In this document: piece by piece, positions 7,650 through 16,369 of the stretch
How positions within the stretch are numbered: the stretch's first letter is position 1
How the letters are laid out: every line of letters begins with the position of its first letter
Origin: Polycladomyces abyssicola
Lineage (GTDB): Bacteria; Bacillota; Bacilli; Thermoactinomycetales; JIR-001
NCBI RefSeq assembly: GCF_018326425.1
Contig: NZ_AP024601.1
Coordinates: 284,501-348,500 of the forward strand
DNA: 64,000 bases
Direction: 5' to 3'
The notes under the pieces: model-generated
What the model saw: the letters and a program-made list of their open reading frames with translations, nothing else
Told to the model about the DNA's origin: nothing
The model's database searches: none
Program-made: the position numbers and the translations under genes

Positions 7650-8156
7650 ATGAAAACTCCGTGGGGGGTACGTGTTCTAGCTGTTATACAGATCATTTAC
7701 GGATCGGTTGTTGCTCTGGCGCAAGGATGGAGCACACATATCGGTATGCAGGAATCCATTTGTACACCGATTTGAGGCTGCGGGGGAATTACAGTTACTC
7801 ATCAGTACCTTTTGTTTGTGGTTATGGTGATCGGGTTGGTTCCGGTAATGGGCGGATTCGGCATGTTGTTGAAAAAAACTTGGGGCTGGTGGATGAGTAC
7901 AGGATATCTATCCTATCTTTTATTATCTGAGGCAGGGAATGGGATTGACGCGTTGTTTCGTCCATCCACCAGTGTCGATATGAGTCTGTTTTATATATTG
8001 ATTGTGGGATTCCTTCTGCTGTATTTGTGTAAGGAACGTGTTATACAATCATACGAGGTAACTATTTCCAGAAGCGAAGTGATTGCGTGGTTATCCGGTG
8101 CGGCCGTTTTCGTATCCGTTCTGTACGAAGTCATTTTATTCAGTTCTTCCGTCTGA
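7650..8156 (+). pseudogene. Small integral membrane protein, interrupted by an in-frame TGA
   Basis: An ATG at 7650, preceded by AGAGGGGAGACAT, opens MKTPWGVRVLAVIQIIYGSV, and a TGA at 7773 stops it after 41 codons. The same frame then stays open to 8156 and supplies three further hydrophobic segments (for example FVVMVIGLVPVMGGFGMLL). Together they make a plausible four-helix protein of about 168 residues, so the stop is probably a mutation, although a short peptide plus a downstream TTG-initiated protein is possible. No family is recognised. The gene is more AT-rich than its neighbours. Confidence 0.55.
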
Positions 8157-8272
8157 TCCAAATCGGTATGATTGTAAACACAATTTTGAATTGGAAGTCG
8201 GGATGCGGTTGATCACACATGATTGATCGAATATACTGGGAAGTAGTAGTCCAAAAATTGGAGGGGACACTA

Positions 8273-8965
8273 TTGCATCCATACCACTACAATACCGGGA
8301 CCAATGTGGCGGTTGCGCAACAGCGGTTTGTGATGAAGGTCTTCGGTTGGATGTTCGCCGGATTGTCGTTGACGGGAATCATCGGTCTCCTTTTGGTGGC
8401 CAATCCGGACGTATACTTATATTTTAATCAGAATCCGCTGGTCTTTTATGGCATCCTGGGGGCGGAAATTCTCCTGTTGTTCTTATTACCTTCGATCCTG
8501 CACCGAATTTCCGCTTTCACAGCCACGTTCTTCTTCTTTTTGTACGCTGCGCTCAATGGTATCAACTTTTCGTTGATCATCGCCCCGTACACTGGTGTGA
8601 CGATTGTCTACACCTTCTTTGTCACGGCCGGTATTTTCGGGATTTTCGCCTTGTACGGTTACCTGACCAAACGGGATTTGTCCAGTTTGGGCAATCTGTT
8701 GTTTTTCGCACTGTTAGGATTGATCTTGGCGACGATCGTCAATATTTTTATGGATAACAGCATCCTGGACACCGTCATTTTGTACGCGGGTATCCTGATC
8801 TTCGTCGGTCTGACGGCGTACGACATTCAGCGTATCAAGCAAATGTATGTGGCCGGCGGTGACGAGGAAGTGACCAAAGCGGCCATTATCGGTGCGCTGG
8901 CTTTGTACCTCGACTTTATCAACCTGTTTTATTATTTCTTGCGTTTGATCGGTGATCGGGACTAA
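8273..8965 (+). CDS. Bax inhibitor-1 family membrane protein
   Basis: This protein of about 230 residues has seven hydrophobic segments and the family hallmarks: an N-terminal helix FVMKVFGWMFAGLSLTG, the middle LYAALNGINFSLI and the final acidic/aromatic segment ALALYLDFINLFYYFLRLIG. In Bacillus the relative YetJ is a pH-dependent calcium leak channel; here the function is inferred from the family. A TTG start at 8273 is chosen because GGAGGGG lies six bases upstream, whereas the earlier ATG at 8219 lacks an SD and adds non-conserved residues. A terminator follows at 9011. Confidence 0.8.
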   Translation: MHPYHYNTGTNVAVAQQRFVMKVFGWMFAGLSLTGIIGLLLVANPDVYLYFNQNPLVFYGILGAEILLLFLLPSILHRISAFTATFFFFLYAALNGINFSLIIAPYTGVTIVYTFFVTAGIFGIFALYGYLTKRDLSSLGNLLFFALLGLILATIVNIFMDNSILDTVILYAGILIFVGLTAYDIQRIKQMYVAGGDEEVTKAAIIGALALYLDFINLFYYFLRLIGDRD

Positions 8966-9010
8966 GAAATTCTTGCCCCATTTTTTTGTACCATCTGATC
9001 AACTGTTTTC

Positions 9011-9032
9011 GGCCCCGTTGCGGGCCTTTTTT
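9011..9032 (+). terminator. Rho-independent terminator after the Bax-inhibitor gene
   Basis: GGCCC and GGGCC flank a 6-base loop and are followed by TTTTTT. Confidence 0.8.
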
Positions 9033-9111
9033 CATGAAACAAACCAGCTCGACGCTAATGATGGGCAATGGTATAGTTATGTTAAGTTTTTTATCAAGAG
9101 GTGAAGCGCCC

Positions 9112-10977
9112 TTGCGTCAAACGGAGTGGAAACTGGCCCCGTTGGACGAGGCGCGGGAACGTTTTTTGCGGGAGGTTCGCTTTTCCCCTTCCGTCGAGTC
9201 GGTGCCCGTCCTTAAGGCGCATGATCGTATTACAGCCAAGCCAGTGGTGGCCCGGCGGTCTGTTCCGGAATATCCCTTGGCTGCGATGGACGGCGTTGCC
9301 GTTCGAGCGGAAATGACGGTGCAAGCGGCACCGGACAACCCGGTGCAATTGTCCTTGGGGCGGGAAGCGATATGGATCGATACGGGCGATCCGTTGCCCG
9401 ATTTCGCTGATGCGATCATCCCTGTCGAACAGATCGGGGTCGTGGATGAACAAAAGGTGCAGATTTTTAATCCAGTTCCATCGTGGAAGCATATACGAAT
9501 GGTTGGGGAAGACGTATGCGCGGGAGAAACGATCCTTCCGGCTAACCATCGGATTCGTCCGATCGACTTGGGCGTGATGTTGGCCTCTGGTGTGGAGGAA
9601 GTTTCGGTATGGAAGCCCCCGCGCGTGGCCGTGATACCGACGGGTAGTGAGTTGGTTTTGCCCGGGCAGGCTCCCGAGCGTGGGCAGATCGTGGAAAGCA
9701 ATGGAACCATGATATCGGGTTATCTGCGGGAGTGGGGGGCCGTTCCGGATTACTGTGGTATCGTGCCCGATGAGCCGGATCACTTGCTTCAATCCGTACA
9801 GTCGGCAGTCAAAAAATGTGACATGGTTGTTCTCAATGCCGGATCTTCTGCCGGTTCGGAAGATTTTACCGTTTCCGTCATACGTAAGTTAGGCCGCGTT
9901 GTTCAGCACGGTGTGGCGACACGCCCGGGAAAACCGGTCATTCTCGGCATCGTGGAAGGGAAGCCGGTGGTGGGTCTTCCGGGTTATCCCATCTCCGCCT
10001 ATCTTGGTCTCCAATGGTTCGTCAGACCGTTGATCGAAAAGTGGTTCGGTGTAAAAATGGGCGAAGCAAATGAAATCCGTGTCCGATTGGGAACAGACGT
10101 GGTGGTCAAAACAGGAGCGGAAGATTTTGTGCGTGTCGCTGTCGGAGAGGTTCGAGGCGAAATGGTGGCTTATCCCTTGGCCAAAGGGGCGGGAGTGGCT
10201 TCCTCGCTGTCCCGTGCGGACGGTTGGCTTCGCGTACCGACCGATCACAATGGGTGGAAGGCCGGAGAAAGCGTAACGGTGGAGCTGATCCGTCCCCGTG
10301 GATCATGGAAAAGCCGTTTGTTGGTAGCAGGTGAGCCTGACGCCGGATTGGATGTGCTGGCAGATCAGCTATCGTCTCGCGGGTTCACCCTTTTTCCTTT
10401 GCCGATGGGGCAGGAGGAAGGTTGGCATACGCTGTGGGAAGGACGCTGCCATCTCGTGTTGTCGGCTGGCGACATATCCGAAACGAAGAAAGTGGAAATG
10501 AAAGACCCATCATGGGTGCGAATCCATGGATGGCGCCGGGTGCGCGGGTGGATGATGCGATCCGTTTCCGGCCCAGGGTCTATTTCCAAATGGCTGAGGC
10601 AGGGAGCTCAATTGATGATCCATCCCAGTGGTACCCGTTCCCGGCAATGGTTGGAGGCACAGTGGGCCGATTGGGGGATCAATCCTGAAGACATGCAATA
10701 TCGAGTGGCGGCGAATGACCGGCAGATTGGCGCTGCCATCGCTGCGGGGGCTGCGGATATCGGCATCGGATGTCCGGCAGTGGCGCGCGAATTCGGTTTG
10801 CTCTTTGTCCCTGCGTGGGAAGAGGATGTCCAATTTGTCGCGCCGAAGGATTGGCTCCGGTCATCGATGGGGCGTTTGTTGATGGAGGAGTTGCAGTCCC
10901 CTTCTTTCCGTACGCGTTTGGAAATGATGGGTGGTTATCGGTGCGGGAAGAGTGGGGAAATGATCGGTAGCTTCTGA
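9112..10977 (+). CDS. MoeA-like molybdotransferase fused to a periplasmic-binding-type domain
   Basis: This long 621-residue protein has two parts. Residues 1 to about 400 are MoeA-like, inserting molybdate into adenylylated molybdopterin: [22 protein letters not shown], the MoCF-binding segment with [11 protein letters not shown], and [13 protein letters not shown]. The remaining 220 residues (from about [11 protein letters not shown]) resemble the LysR/ModA-type substrate-binding fold used in MoeA-PBP proteins of Firmicutes and archaea, with [12 protein letters not shown] and [13 protein letters not shown]. There is no signal peptide, so the binding domain is cytoplasmic and may sense or hold molybdate. 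The TTG start at 9112 has AGAGGTG at good spacing. moaA follows 19 bp downstream. Confidence 0.85.
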   Translation: MRQTEWKLAPLDEARERFLREVRFSPSVESVPVLKAHDRITAKPVVARRSVPEYPLAAMDGVAVRAEMTVQAAPDNPVQLSLGREAIWIDTGDPLPDFADAIIPVEQIGVVDEQKVQIFNPVPSWKHIRMVGEDVCAGETILPANHRIRPIDLGVMLASGVEEVSVWKPPRVAVIPTGSELVLPGQAPERGQIVESNGTMISGYLREWGAVPDYCGIVPDEPDHLLQSVQSAVKKCDMVVLNAGSSAGSEDFTVSVIRKLGRVVQHGVATRPGKPVILGIVEGKPVVGLPGYPISAYLGLQWFVRPLIEKWFGVKMGEANEIRVRLGTDVVVKTGAEDFVRVAVGEVRGEMVAYPLAKGAGVASSLSRADGWLRVPTDHNGWKAGESVTVELIRPRGSWKSRLLVAGEPDAGLDVLADQLSSRGFTLFPLPMGQEEGWHTLWEGRCHLVLSAGDISETKKVEMKDPSWVRIHGWRRVRGWMMRSVSGPGSISKWLRQGAQLMIHPSGTRSRQWLEAQWADWGINPEDMQYRVAANDRQIGAAIAAGAADIGIGCPAVAREFGLLFVPAWEEDVQFVAPKDWLRSSMGRLLMEELQSPSFRTRLEMMGGYRCGKSGEMIGSF

Positions 10978-10996
10978 TCGAAAGGGTGTGAGGCAA

Positions 10997-12016
10997 ATGC
11001 CCGGCCAATTGGGCCGTCCGCTGGACCGGTATCAGCGGCCGCTTCATGATTTGCGCGTGTCGGTGACCGATCGGTGCAATTTCCGTTGTACGTATTGCAT
11101 GCCGAAAGAAGTGTTTGGACCGGATTATCCGTTTCTTGCGAGAGAGGCATTGTTGACGTTTGAAGAAATTGTCCGCTTGGTTCGGCTGTTCGCGTCCCTC
11201 GGAGTGAGAAAGGTTCGGATCACGGGAGGCGAACCGCTACTGCGTCGTGACTTGCCCGATTTGATCCGGATGCTGAATGAAGTGGATGGCATTGAAGACA
11301 TCGCGTTGACTACCAACGGGGTGTTGCTCCCCCGATACGCGGCAGCCCTGAAACAGTCGGGATTGCAGCGGATCAACGTCAGCCTCGACGCCATCCATGA
11401 TGAGGTGTTTCACCGGATGAACGGCGGGGCTGCCAGCGTCCGGCAGGTACTGGACGGCATCCGTGCTGCAGCGGATGCAGGGCTGGGCGTCAAAGTGAAT
11501 ATGGTGGTGCAAAGAGGCGTCAACGACAGCGAAATCGTGCCGATGGCCCGCCATTTTCGCGGAACCGGTCACATCGTGCGCTTTATCGAATACATGGATG
11601 TGGGAAATACCAACGGGTGGCGCTGGGATCAAGTGGTATCCAAACAGGAAATATTGGAACGAATCAACCGTGAGATGCCGTTGGAGCCCCTTCCGTCCCG
11701 CTATTACGGGGAAGTGGCCGACCGATACCGATATGTGGGGACGGATGAGGAGATCGGCGTGATTTCTTCCGTGACGGACGCGTTTTGCGGCACATGCACG
11801 CGGGCGAGACTATCGGCTGACGGCCAGCTGTTCACGTGCCTGTTCGCCGAAAAGGGGCACGACTTGCGCTCCTTGTTGAGAGGGGGCGCTCCGGATGAAG
11901 AGATACGCCGATGGATCGCGGGAATTTGGCAAAACCGTAATGACCGCTATTCGGAAGAACGGGGCCAATCAACGAAACAGAAAAAGAAAGTGGAGATGTC
12001 TTATATCGGTGGTTAA
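10997..12016 (+). CDS. moaA: GTP 3',8-cyclase MoaA
   Basis: This radical SAM enzyme makes the first step of molybdenum cofactor synthesis, GTP to 3',8-cyclo-7,8-dihydro-GTP. The 339-residue protein has the N-terminal cluster motif CNFRCTYC, the SAM motif [10 protein letters not shown], the C-terminal second-cluster cysteines in [14 protein letters not shown] and LFTCLF, and the functional C-terminal Gly-Gly (SYIGG). The ATG at 10997 is preferred to the GTG at 10988 by spacing to GTGAGG. It lies between moeA and moaC on the same strand, consistent with one transcript from moeA to mogA. Confidence 0.95.
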   Translation: MPGQLGRPLDRYQRPLHDLRVSVTDRCNFRCTYCMPKEVFGPDYPFLAREALLTFEEIVRLVRLFASLGVRKVRITGGEPLLRRDLPDLIRMLNEVDGIEDIALTTNGVLLPRYAAALKQSGLQRINVSLDAIHDEVFHRMNGGAASVRQVLDGIRAAADAGLGVKVNMVVQRGVNDSEIVPMARHFRGTGHIVRFIEYMDVGNTNGWRWDQVVSKQEILERINREMPLEPLPSRYYGEVADRYRYVGTDEEIGVISSVTDAFCGTCTRARLSADGQLFTCLFAEKGHDLRSLLRGGAPDEEIRRWIAGIWQNRNDRYSEERGQSTKQKKKVEMSYIGG

Positions 12017-12030
12017 GGAGTGATGATGGC

Positions 12031-12510
12031 GTGGAAAAGTTGACGCACATCAACGAACAAGGACGGGCCAAAATGGTGGATGTTTCCGGAAAACCGGTGA
12101 CGCGGCGTGTCGCTGTGGCACGGGCGCGCGTGTGCATGAAGCCGGAAACATTGAGTCGTATTCGTCAGGGGAACATGGAAAAAGGAGACGTGTTGGCTGT
12201 GGCCCAGGTGGCCGGGATCATGGCGGCCAAAAAAACTTCGGAACTGATTCCCATGTGTCATCCCATCCCTCTTCGCGGTGTCGACCTCCGTTTTTCCGAG
12301 GAAGGGGATTCTACGCTTGTTATTGAAGCAGAAGTGAAAACTGACAGCGTCACCGGAGTGGAGATGGAGGCGCTCACGGCGGTCAGTGTAGCTGCTTTAA
12401 CCGTCTACGACATGTGCAAAGCCATTGATAAAGAAATCACCGTGGAACAGACTTGCCTGATTCGTAAAACGGGGGGCAAAAGTGGTGACTTCATCCGAAA
12501 GGGAGAGTGA
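12031..12510 (+). CDS. moaC: Cyclic pyranopterin monophosphate synthase MoaC
   Basis: This enzyme converts the MoaA product to cyclic pyranopterin monophosphate. The 159-residue protein carries the family signatures [15 protein letters not shown] and [16 protein letters not shown], and its length is normal. The start is GTG at 12031, 16 bp after moaA, with AAGGAG upstream. Its stop is followed after 4 bp by the ATG of mogA, so translation is probably coupled. Confidence 0.95.
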   Translation: MEKLTHINEQGRAKMVDVSGKPVTRRVAVARARVCMKPETLSRIRQGNMEKGDVLAVAQVAGIMAAKKTSELIPMCHPIPLRGVDLRFSEEGDSTLVIEAEVKTDSVTGVEMEALTAVSVAALTVYDMCKAIDKEITVEQTCLIRKTGGKSGDFIRKGE

Positions 12511-12514
12511 ACGC

Positions 12515-12994
12515 ATGAGGCGCGTAGGGATCCTGACCATCAGTGACAAAGGAGCGCGCGGTGAGCGCGAGGACCGGAGTGGGCAAGTGCTCCGTGAGCT
12601 GGTGCAGCGCATCGACGGAGAAGTGGAAGCATATGAAATCATTCCGGATGACATGGATGCCATCCGTGAGATGTTGATCCATTTGACAGATGAGAAAAAA
12701 CTGGATTTGGTGTTGACCACGGGCGGAACGGGGCTCGGTCCCAGAGACGTGACGCCTGAGGCGACGTTGTCCGTCATTCGACGTCAGGTACCCGGGTTGG
12801 CGGAGGCCATGCGCGCCGCCACGATTGGCAAAACACGGTTTGCGATGTTGTCCAGGGCTGTGGCAGGAACACGGGGACAAACCCTGATTCTCAATTTGCC
12901 CGGCAGTCCCAAAGGTGCCGCAGAATGTTTGGAGGCAGTGTTGGACGTATTGCCGCATGCTCTGGATCTCTTGAAAGGTCAGACGGAGCACTAG
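12515..12994 (+). CDS. MogA/MoaB-family molybdopterin adenylyltransferase
   Basis: This 159-residue protein of the MoCF-binding fold activates molybdopterin with AMP before metal insertion. The key motif [16 protein letters not shown] lies near residues 70-85 and [13 protein letters not shown] near the C-terminus. The ATG at 12515 is chosen because GGGAGAG lies upstream and [13 protein letters not shown] is the conserved N-terminus; the frame extends further back but that part is inside moaC. The sequence alone does not separate MogA from MoaB; in Bacillus the equivalent protein is called MoaB. Confidence 0.9.
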   Translation: MRRVGILTISDKGARGEREDRSGQVLRELVQRIDGEVEAYEIIPDDMDAIREMLIHLTDEKKLDLVLTTGGTGLGPRDVTPEATLSVIRRQVPGLAEAMRAATIGKTRFAMLSRAVAGTRGQTLILNLPGSPKGAAECLEAVLDVLPHALDLLKGQTEH

Positions 12995-13027
12995 AGTGGG
13001 TCTGATCCATCATGTTGATTGGAGTGT

Positions 13028-13100
13028 GCCTTTTCCCTCTCACTTCTGTAACGCACACGCTTGAAGGTCGCTCGCAGGATTTTGGCCACCCTTCTCTCAA
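13028..13100 (-). repeat. Dispersed ~70-bp intergenic repeat, copy B
   Basis: On the minus strand this reads GAGAGAAGGGTGGCCAAAAT, then CCTGCGAGCGACCTT, and ends near GTGAGAGGGAAAAGG. The first part is nearly identical to copy D (20539-20590); the central GCGAGCGACC is shared with copies C and E. Confidence 0.6.
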
Positions 13101-13180
13101 GTTCGTGAATGACCACACCCACCCTGAGTGATTCAGGTGAAACCCGTCATGCGACAATACTGTCCAGGCGGGGCAATTTC

Positions 13181-13200
13181 TTATCCCCTACCGGGGATAA
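13181..13200 (+). promoter_or_regulatory. Perfect 8-bp hairpin immediately upstream of an RBS
   Basis: TTATCCCC and GGGGATAA surround the loop TACC, eleven bases before the GGAG of the next gene. It could be an operator or an RNA element that controls translation. The position is striking, but no binding factor is known. Confidence 0.4.
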
Positions 13201-13221
13201 ACAGAGAGAGGAGCGGGATGG

Positions 13222-13707
13222 ATGCATTCATCGTGGACGATCGAAGTGTATGGTACGGTTCTCAAGCCGGCAGCGTTTACTTACGAGGAATTCCGGCGGA
13301 TGGACGATGAAACAGTTGAACCGGAGAAATGGGTATCGGGTGTGCAGGGAAACGCATTACGGTTGTGGGTTTTGCTCAGGCGTGTGGGATTGCGGGTTGA
13401 AACCACCCACCTGCGCTTTTTGGGTGCCGATGATTTTCAGGCTGAAATTCCCGTAACTGACCTGCAGGATGCGTTTTTGCTGTACCGGCAAAACGGTCGC
13501 CCGTTGAAAAAAGGGTATCCTGTGAGGTTGTATGTGCCACAAGGGGACAGCAACTGTCTGAACGTCAAATCGATTGTCCGAGTGGAAGCAGTGGCGTATG
13601 ACGGAGCAGATGCGAAAAAACCTGCCTCCTTTGGATTTCGCAACATCATCCGACCGGAAGAGCTGTTGCGGCGGGACTTGTCCGGTATGGCCCCCAAACA
13701 GCGCTGA
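13222..13707 (+). CDS. Small sulfite-oxidase-fold (molybdopterin-binding-like) protein
   Basis: This 161-residue protein lacks a signal peptide. Its order of motifs fits the oxidoreductase molybdopterin-binding domain: an N-terminal WTIEVYGTVLKPAAFTYEEF, then VSGVQGNALRLWVLLRRVG, DAFLLYRQNGRPL, YPVRLYVPQ and a closing VKSIVRVEAV strand. However, no cysteine is seen where the domain usually supplies the molybdenum thiolate ligand; the only Cys is in SNCLNVK. It may bind cofactor without catalysis, or be a degenerate relative. It lies downstream of the moa genes and has its own strong RBS (GAGAGGAGCGGG). Confidence 0.6.
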   Translation: MHSSWTIEVYGTVLKPAAFTYEEFRRMDDETVEPEKWVSGVQGNALRLWVLLRRVGLRVETTHLRFLGADDFQAEIPVTDLQDAFLLYRQNGRPLKKGYPVRLYVPQGDSNCLNVKSIVRVEAVAYDGADAKKPASFGFRNIIRPEELLRRDLSGMAPKQR

Positions 13708-14072
13708 TGGTGTCTACGGAAATCTCCTGTCGGGGATTGTGAGTCCAATTCGTAGTTCTAAGCAAGAAGTGGCCGAATTCCTGCGAGCAAAATCTAGCTG
13801 TCGCTACGGAGAATAAGATGGGAAACCAAGCAGGAAGCCCGAATTCAGCCGATCTGTTTTGGATATGGGAGTTAGGTATAATCTCCTTATGATGGCGTAT
13901 TTTTCAAGTTAAAAAAATGTATTTTCCCTATTGACAGCGATTCGATGTCTGTGCTAATTTATATATCGTCTCCGCGACGCCAGTCCAATGGAGACAGCCA
14001 AAAAGAAAATAAAAAAACCACTTGCAAATGTGATCTCAATCCAGTATAATAATTGATGTCGCTTCGAAACGA
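13708..14072. other. Intergenic region before the tRNA array
   Basis: The frame 13743-13892 stays open for 49 codons and reads LAVATENKMGNQAGSPNSAD before ending in WELGIISL. The QAGSP motif resembles the C-terminus of TnpB-type IS605 proteins, so this may be the tail of a lost element. The rest is AT-rich and ends with the tRNA promoter. Confidence 0.35.
14022..14050 (+). promoter_or_regulatory. Sigma-A promoter of the tRNA array
   Basis: The -35 TTGCAA (14022-14027) and -10 TATAAT (14045-14050) are separated by exactly 17 bp, and the first tRNA begins 23 bp downstream. Confidence 0.85.
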
Positions 14073-14147
14073 TCCTCAGTAGCTCAATGGTAGAGCGCCC
14101 GGCTGTTAACCGGTAGGTTGCAGGTTCGAGTCCTGCCTGAGGAGCCA
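14073..14147 (+). tRNA. tRNA-Asn (GUU)
   Basis: The acceptor pair TCCTCAG/CTGAGGA, anticodon GTT at 14105-14107 with A37, the T-loop GGTTCGAGTCC and an encoded CCA are all present. It is an ANN decoder and so a substrate of the t6A enzymes encoded just downstream of the array. Confidence 0.95.
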
Positions 14148-14156
14148 TCTTTTCCT

Positions 14157-14249
14157 GGAGAGATACTCAAGTGGCCGAAGAGGACGGTTTGCTAAACCGT
14201 TAGGGGGTCAAATGACCCCGCGCGGGTTCGAATCCCGCTCTCTCCGCCA
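14157..14249 (+). tRNA. tRNA-Ser (GCU)
   Basis: The acceptor begins GGAGAGA and ends TCTCTCC-G-CCA. The anticodon loop contains GCT, and a long variable arm (GGGGGTCAAATGACCCC) marks it as a class II tRNA for AGY codons. Confidence 0.95.
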
Positions 14250-14288
14250 GAAGGCCTTTAAAGTGGTCGAGCCCATAAAATGTTACGT

Positions 14289-14365
14289 GGCCCGTTGGTG
14301 AAGTGGTTTAACACACCAGCCTTTCACGCTGGCATGCAGGGGTTCGAATCCCCTACGGGTCACCA
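14289..14365 (+). tRNA. tRNA-Glu (UUC)
   Basis: The acceptor GGCCCGT pairs with ACGGGTC, the anticodon is TTC in CCTTTCACG, and ACCA is encoded. Confidence 0.95.
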
Positions 14366-14369
14366 ATAT

Positions 14370-14444
14370 GGACGGTTAGCTCAGCGGGAGAGCACCTGCT
14401 TCACACGCAGGGGGTCGGCGGTTCGATCCCGTCACCGTCCACCA
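14370..14444 (+). tRNA. tRNA-Val (CAC)
   Basis: The acceptor GGACGGT pairs with ACCGTCC. The anticodon loop TTCACAC gives CAC, the GUG-specific isoacceptor. CCA is encoded. Confidence 0.9.
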
Positions 14445-14472
14445 AATACGGGGAATACTCCCCTTCCTACGC

Positions 14473-14549
14473 GGAGCTGTGGTGAAGTTGGAGTTCACGC
14501 CGGCCTGTCACGCCGGAGGTCGCGGGTTCGAGTCCCGTCAGCTCCGCCA
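14473..14549 (+). tRNA. tRNA-Asp (GUC)
   Basis: The acceptor GGAGCTG pairs with CAGCTCC, the discriminator is G, CCA is encoded, and the anticodon is GTC in GGCCTGTCACGCC. Confidence 0.95.
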
Positions 14550-14556
14550 TTATTAT

Positions 14557-14633
14557 GGCGGCCATGGCGAAGTGGTTAACGCACCGGATTGTGGCTCCGG
14601 CATTCGTGGGTTCGATTCCCACTGGTCGCCCCA
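14557..14633 (+). tRNA. tRNA-His (GUG)
   Basis: The anticodon is GTG. The extra 5' G (position -1, at 14557) pairs with discriminator C73, as expected for tRNA-His. CCA is encoded. Confidence 0.95.
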
Positions 14634-14639
14634 TGATAC

Positions 14640-14714
14640 TGGGGAGTAGCCAAGTGGTAAGGCAACGGACTTTGACTCCGTGATGCGTAGGTTCGATCCC
14701 TACCTCCCCAGCCA
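14640..14714 (+). tRNA. tRNA-Gln (UUG)
   Basis: The acceptor TGGGGAG pairs with CTCCCCA, the anticodon is TTG in GACTTTGACTC, and GCCA ends the gene. Confidence 0.95.
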
Positions 14715-14718
14715 TTGC

Positions 14719-14794
14719 GAGCCATTAGCTCAGTTGGTAGAGCACCTGACTTTTAATCAGGGTGTCCCAGGTTCGAGTCCTGGATGGCTCACCA
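14719..14794 (+). tRNA. tRNA-Lys (UUU)
   Basis: The acceptor GAGCCAT pairs with ATGGCTC, the anticodon is TTT with A37, and ACCA is encoded. It is a t6A substrate type. Confidence 0.95.
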
Positions 14795-14886
14795 CATCAT
14801 CATAGCAATATTAATCAGCGGCGGTTTTTCCCACATAGGCCGGTTGGTGCCGGTTGGGTGACGGCCGGTCGCCTCCGGATCTCTAT

Positions 14887-14970
14887 GCGGGTGTGGCGGA
14901 ATTGGCAGACGCACTAGACTTAGGATCTAGCGCCTCTGGCGTGGGGGTTCGAGTCCCTCCACCCGCACCA
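14887..14970 (+). tRNA. tRNA-Leu (UAG)
   Basis: This is a class II tRNA with acceptor GCGGGTG/CACCCGC, anticodon TAG in ACTTAGGA and a variable arm GCGCCTCTGGCGT. A 92-bp spacer separates it from the tRNA-Lys gene. Confidence 0.95.
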
Positions 14971-14985
14971 AGCGGATGAAAACAT

Positions 14986-15072
14986 GCGGTCGTGGTGGAA
15001 CTGGCAGACACGCTATCTTGAGGGGGTAGTGGCCGTAAGGCCGTGCGAGTTCGAGTCTCGCCGACCGCACCA
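14986..15072 (+). tRNA. tRNA-Leu (GAG)
   Basis: This is a class II tRNA with acceptor GCGGTCG/CGACCGC, anticodon GAG in TCTTGAGGG and variable arm TGGCCGTAAGGCCGT. CCA is encoded. Confidence 0.95.
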
Positions 15073-15127
15073 GTTTTGAAAAATCGCCAATTGATACAGC
15101 CAATTGATACAATAGATACTACTGTTC

Positions 15128-15204
<77 letters not shown>

Positions 15205-15233
15205 TTCCCTTACTCAGGACAAGTTGATGAAAT

Positions 15234-15307
15234 GCGGGTGTAGTTCAGTGGTAGAACACCGGCCTTCCAAGCCGGATGCGTGGGTTCGATTCCCATCACC
15301 CGCTCCA
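15234..15307 (+). tRNA. tRNA-Gly (UCC)
   Basis: The acceptor GCGGGTG pairs with CACCCGC, the anticodon is TCC in GCCTTCCAAGC, and TCCA ends the gene. It is the last tRNA of the array. Confidence 0.95.
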
Positions 15308-15311
15308 AAAC

Positions 15312-15352
15312 AACGACCGTGGCGATGGGCTGCGGTCGTGTTTCTTTTATTT
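15312..15352 (+). terminator. Terminator of the tRNA array
   Basis: ACGACCG (15313-15319) and CGGTCGT (15333-15339) form a stem followed by GTTTCTTTTATTT. It lies only 25 bp before the thiL start, so thiL may rely on readthrough or a promoter within the array. Confidence 0.75.
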
Positions 15353-15376
15353 GCAGGAAGATCGGGGGGCTCTCCA

Positions 15377-16369
15377 TTGCGGGACGAATTTGCCTTGATC
15401 CACTTGTTGACACAATATCGACCGTCCCCTCCGCCGTCCGTTGAGGTGGATGTGGGTGACGATGCCGCTGTTGTCCATCCCTTGAATCGTTCCCTTGTCA
15501 TCACGTCCGATACCATGATCGAAACCGTTCATTTCCTGCCGGAGACCATGAACCCCGCGGATATCGGTTGGAAACTGGCGGCGGCCAACATCAGTGATAT
15601 CGCGGCGATGGGCGGATTGCCACGTTACGGTGTCGTCTCGTTATCTGTTCCCCGTCATTGGGAGATGAATGCGCTGGTCGATCTGTACCGGGGGATGTAT
15701 GATTTGGCAGATCGGTTTGGTTTGGTGATTGTCGGCGGAGATACGGTGAAGGCGCCTCATGATCTGACTGTCACTTTGACGGTGATTGGAGAAGTGGAGG
15801 GCGGACAAGCCCTGAAACGATCTGCAGCTCGTGAGGGCGATGTGGTGTTTCTGACGGGTACTGTGGGGGATTCGAGCGCGGGTTTGCATGTGCTGTTGAA
15901 CGGAAACGATGGGACAAAGAAGCGGTTTTCCGACTTGATCCGTGCCCACCGCCGTCCCATTCCCCAGGTGGCGGCCGGTCGTTTGTTGTTGTCATTGAAC
16001 GCAGGGGCAGCGGCCAATGACATCAGTGATGGTTTGGCACAAGAATGTTGGGAGATCGCCGAAGCGAGTGGCGTTCGCATCGTATTGGAAAAAGATCGAA
16101 TCCCCTTATCCGATGCGTTGGTCGACTATGCCAGCCAAACAGGTTATGATCCGTACGAGTGGGCTCTGTACGGAGGGGAAGACTTTCAATTGGTGGGGTG
16201 CGTGCCGGAAGCAGAGTTTGCGCGCTTGGAACAAACGGCGCATAATGAAGGTGTGACCCTATATCGGATTGGTTGGACGGAACAGGGCAAACCTGCGGTG
16301 GAATGGGTGACAGATCAAGGCAGGACCTTGCTGGAACGACGGGGATATAACCACTTCACGGACGGGTGA
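15377..16369 (+). CDS. thiL: Thiamine-monophosphate kinase
   Basis: This 330-residue enzyme phosphorylates thiamine monophosphate to the active diphosphate. The AIRS-type fold is marked by VDVGDDAAVV near residue 25, VITSDTMIETVHF, the metal-binding VGGDTVKAP and the C-terminal ANDISDGLAQE and YGGEDFQLV. The TTG start at 15377 is set by GGGGGG about eight bases upstream and by the conserved N-terminus DEFALIHLL; the open frame extending back through the tRNA genes is chance. The tsaE start overlaps its stop by one base. thiL upstream of tsaE-tsaB-rimI-tsaD is a common Bacillales order. Confidence 0.92.
   Translation: MRDEFALIHLLTQYRPSPPPSVEVDVGDDAAVVHPLNRSLVITSDTMIETVHFLPETMNPADIGWKLAAANISDIAAMGGLPRYGVVSLSVPRHWEMNALVDLYRGMYDLADRFGLVIVGGDTVKAPHDLTVTLTVIGEVEGGQALKRSAAREGDVVFLTGTVGDSSAGLHVLLNGNDGTKKRFSDLIRAHRRPIPQVAAGRLLLSLNAGAAANDISDGLAQECWEIAEASGVRIVLEKDRIPLSDALVDYASQTGYDPYEWALYGGEDFQLVGCVPEAEFARLEQTAHNEGVTLYRIGWTEQGKPAVEWVTDQGRTLLERRGYNHFTDG

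Larger units (their letters stand above)
12995..13221. other. Leader region of the sulfite-oxidase-fold gene
   Basis: The gap contains a minus-oriented copy of the dispersed repeat (13028-13100) and a perfect hairpin (13181-13200) just before the next RBS. I see no coding sequence. I looked for a molybdenum cofactor riboswitch and could not recognise one. Confidence 0.5.

Noticed and set aside
12995-13221. Molybdenum cofactor riboswitch
   Set aside because: I could not recognise the conserved core; only a short hairpin and a dispersed repeat are visible.
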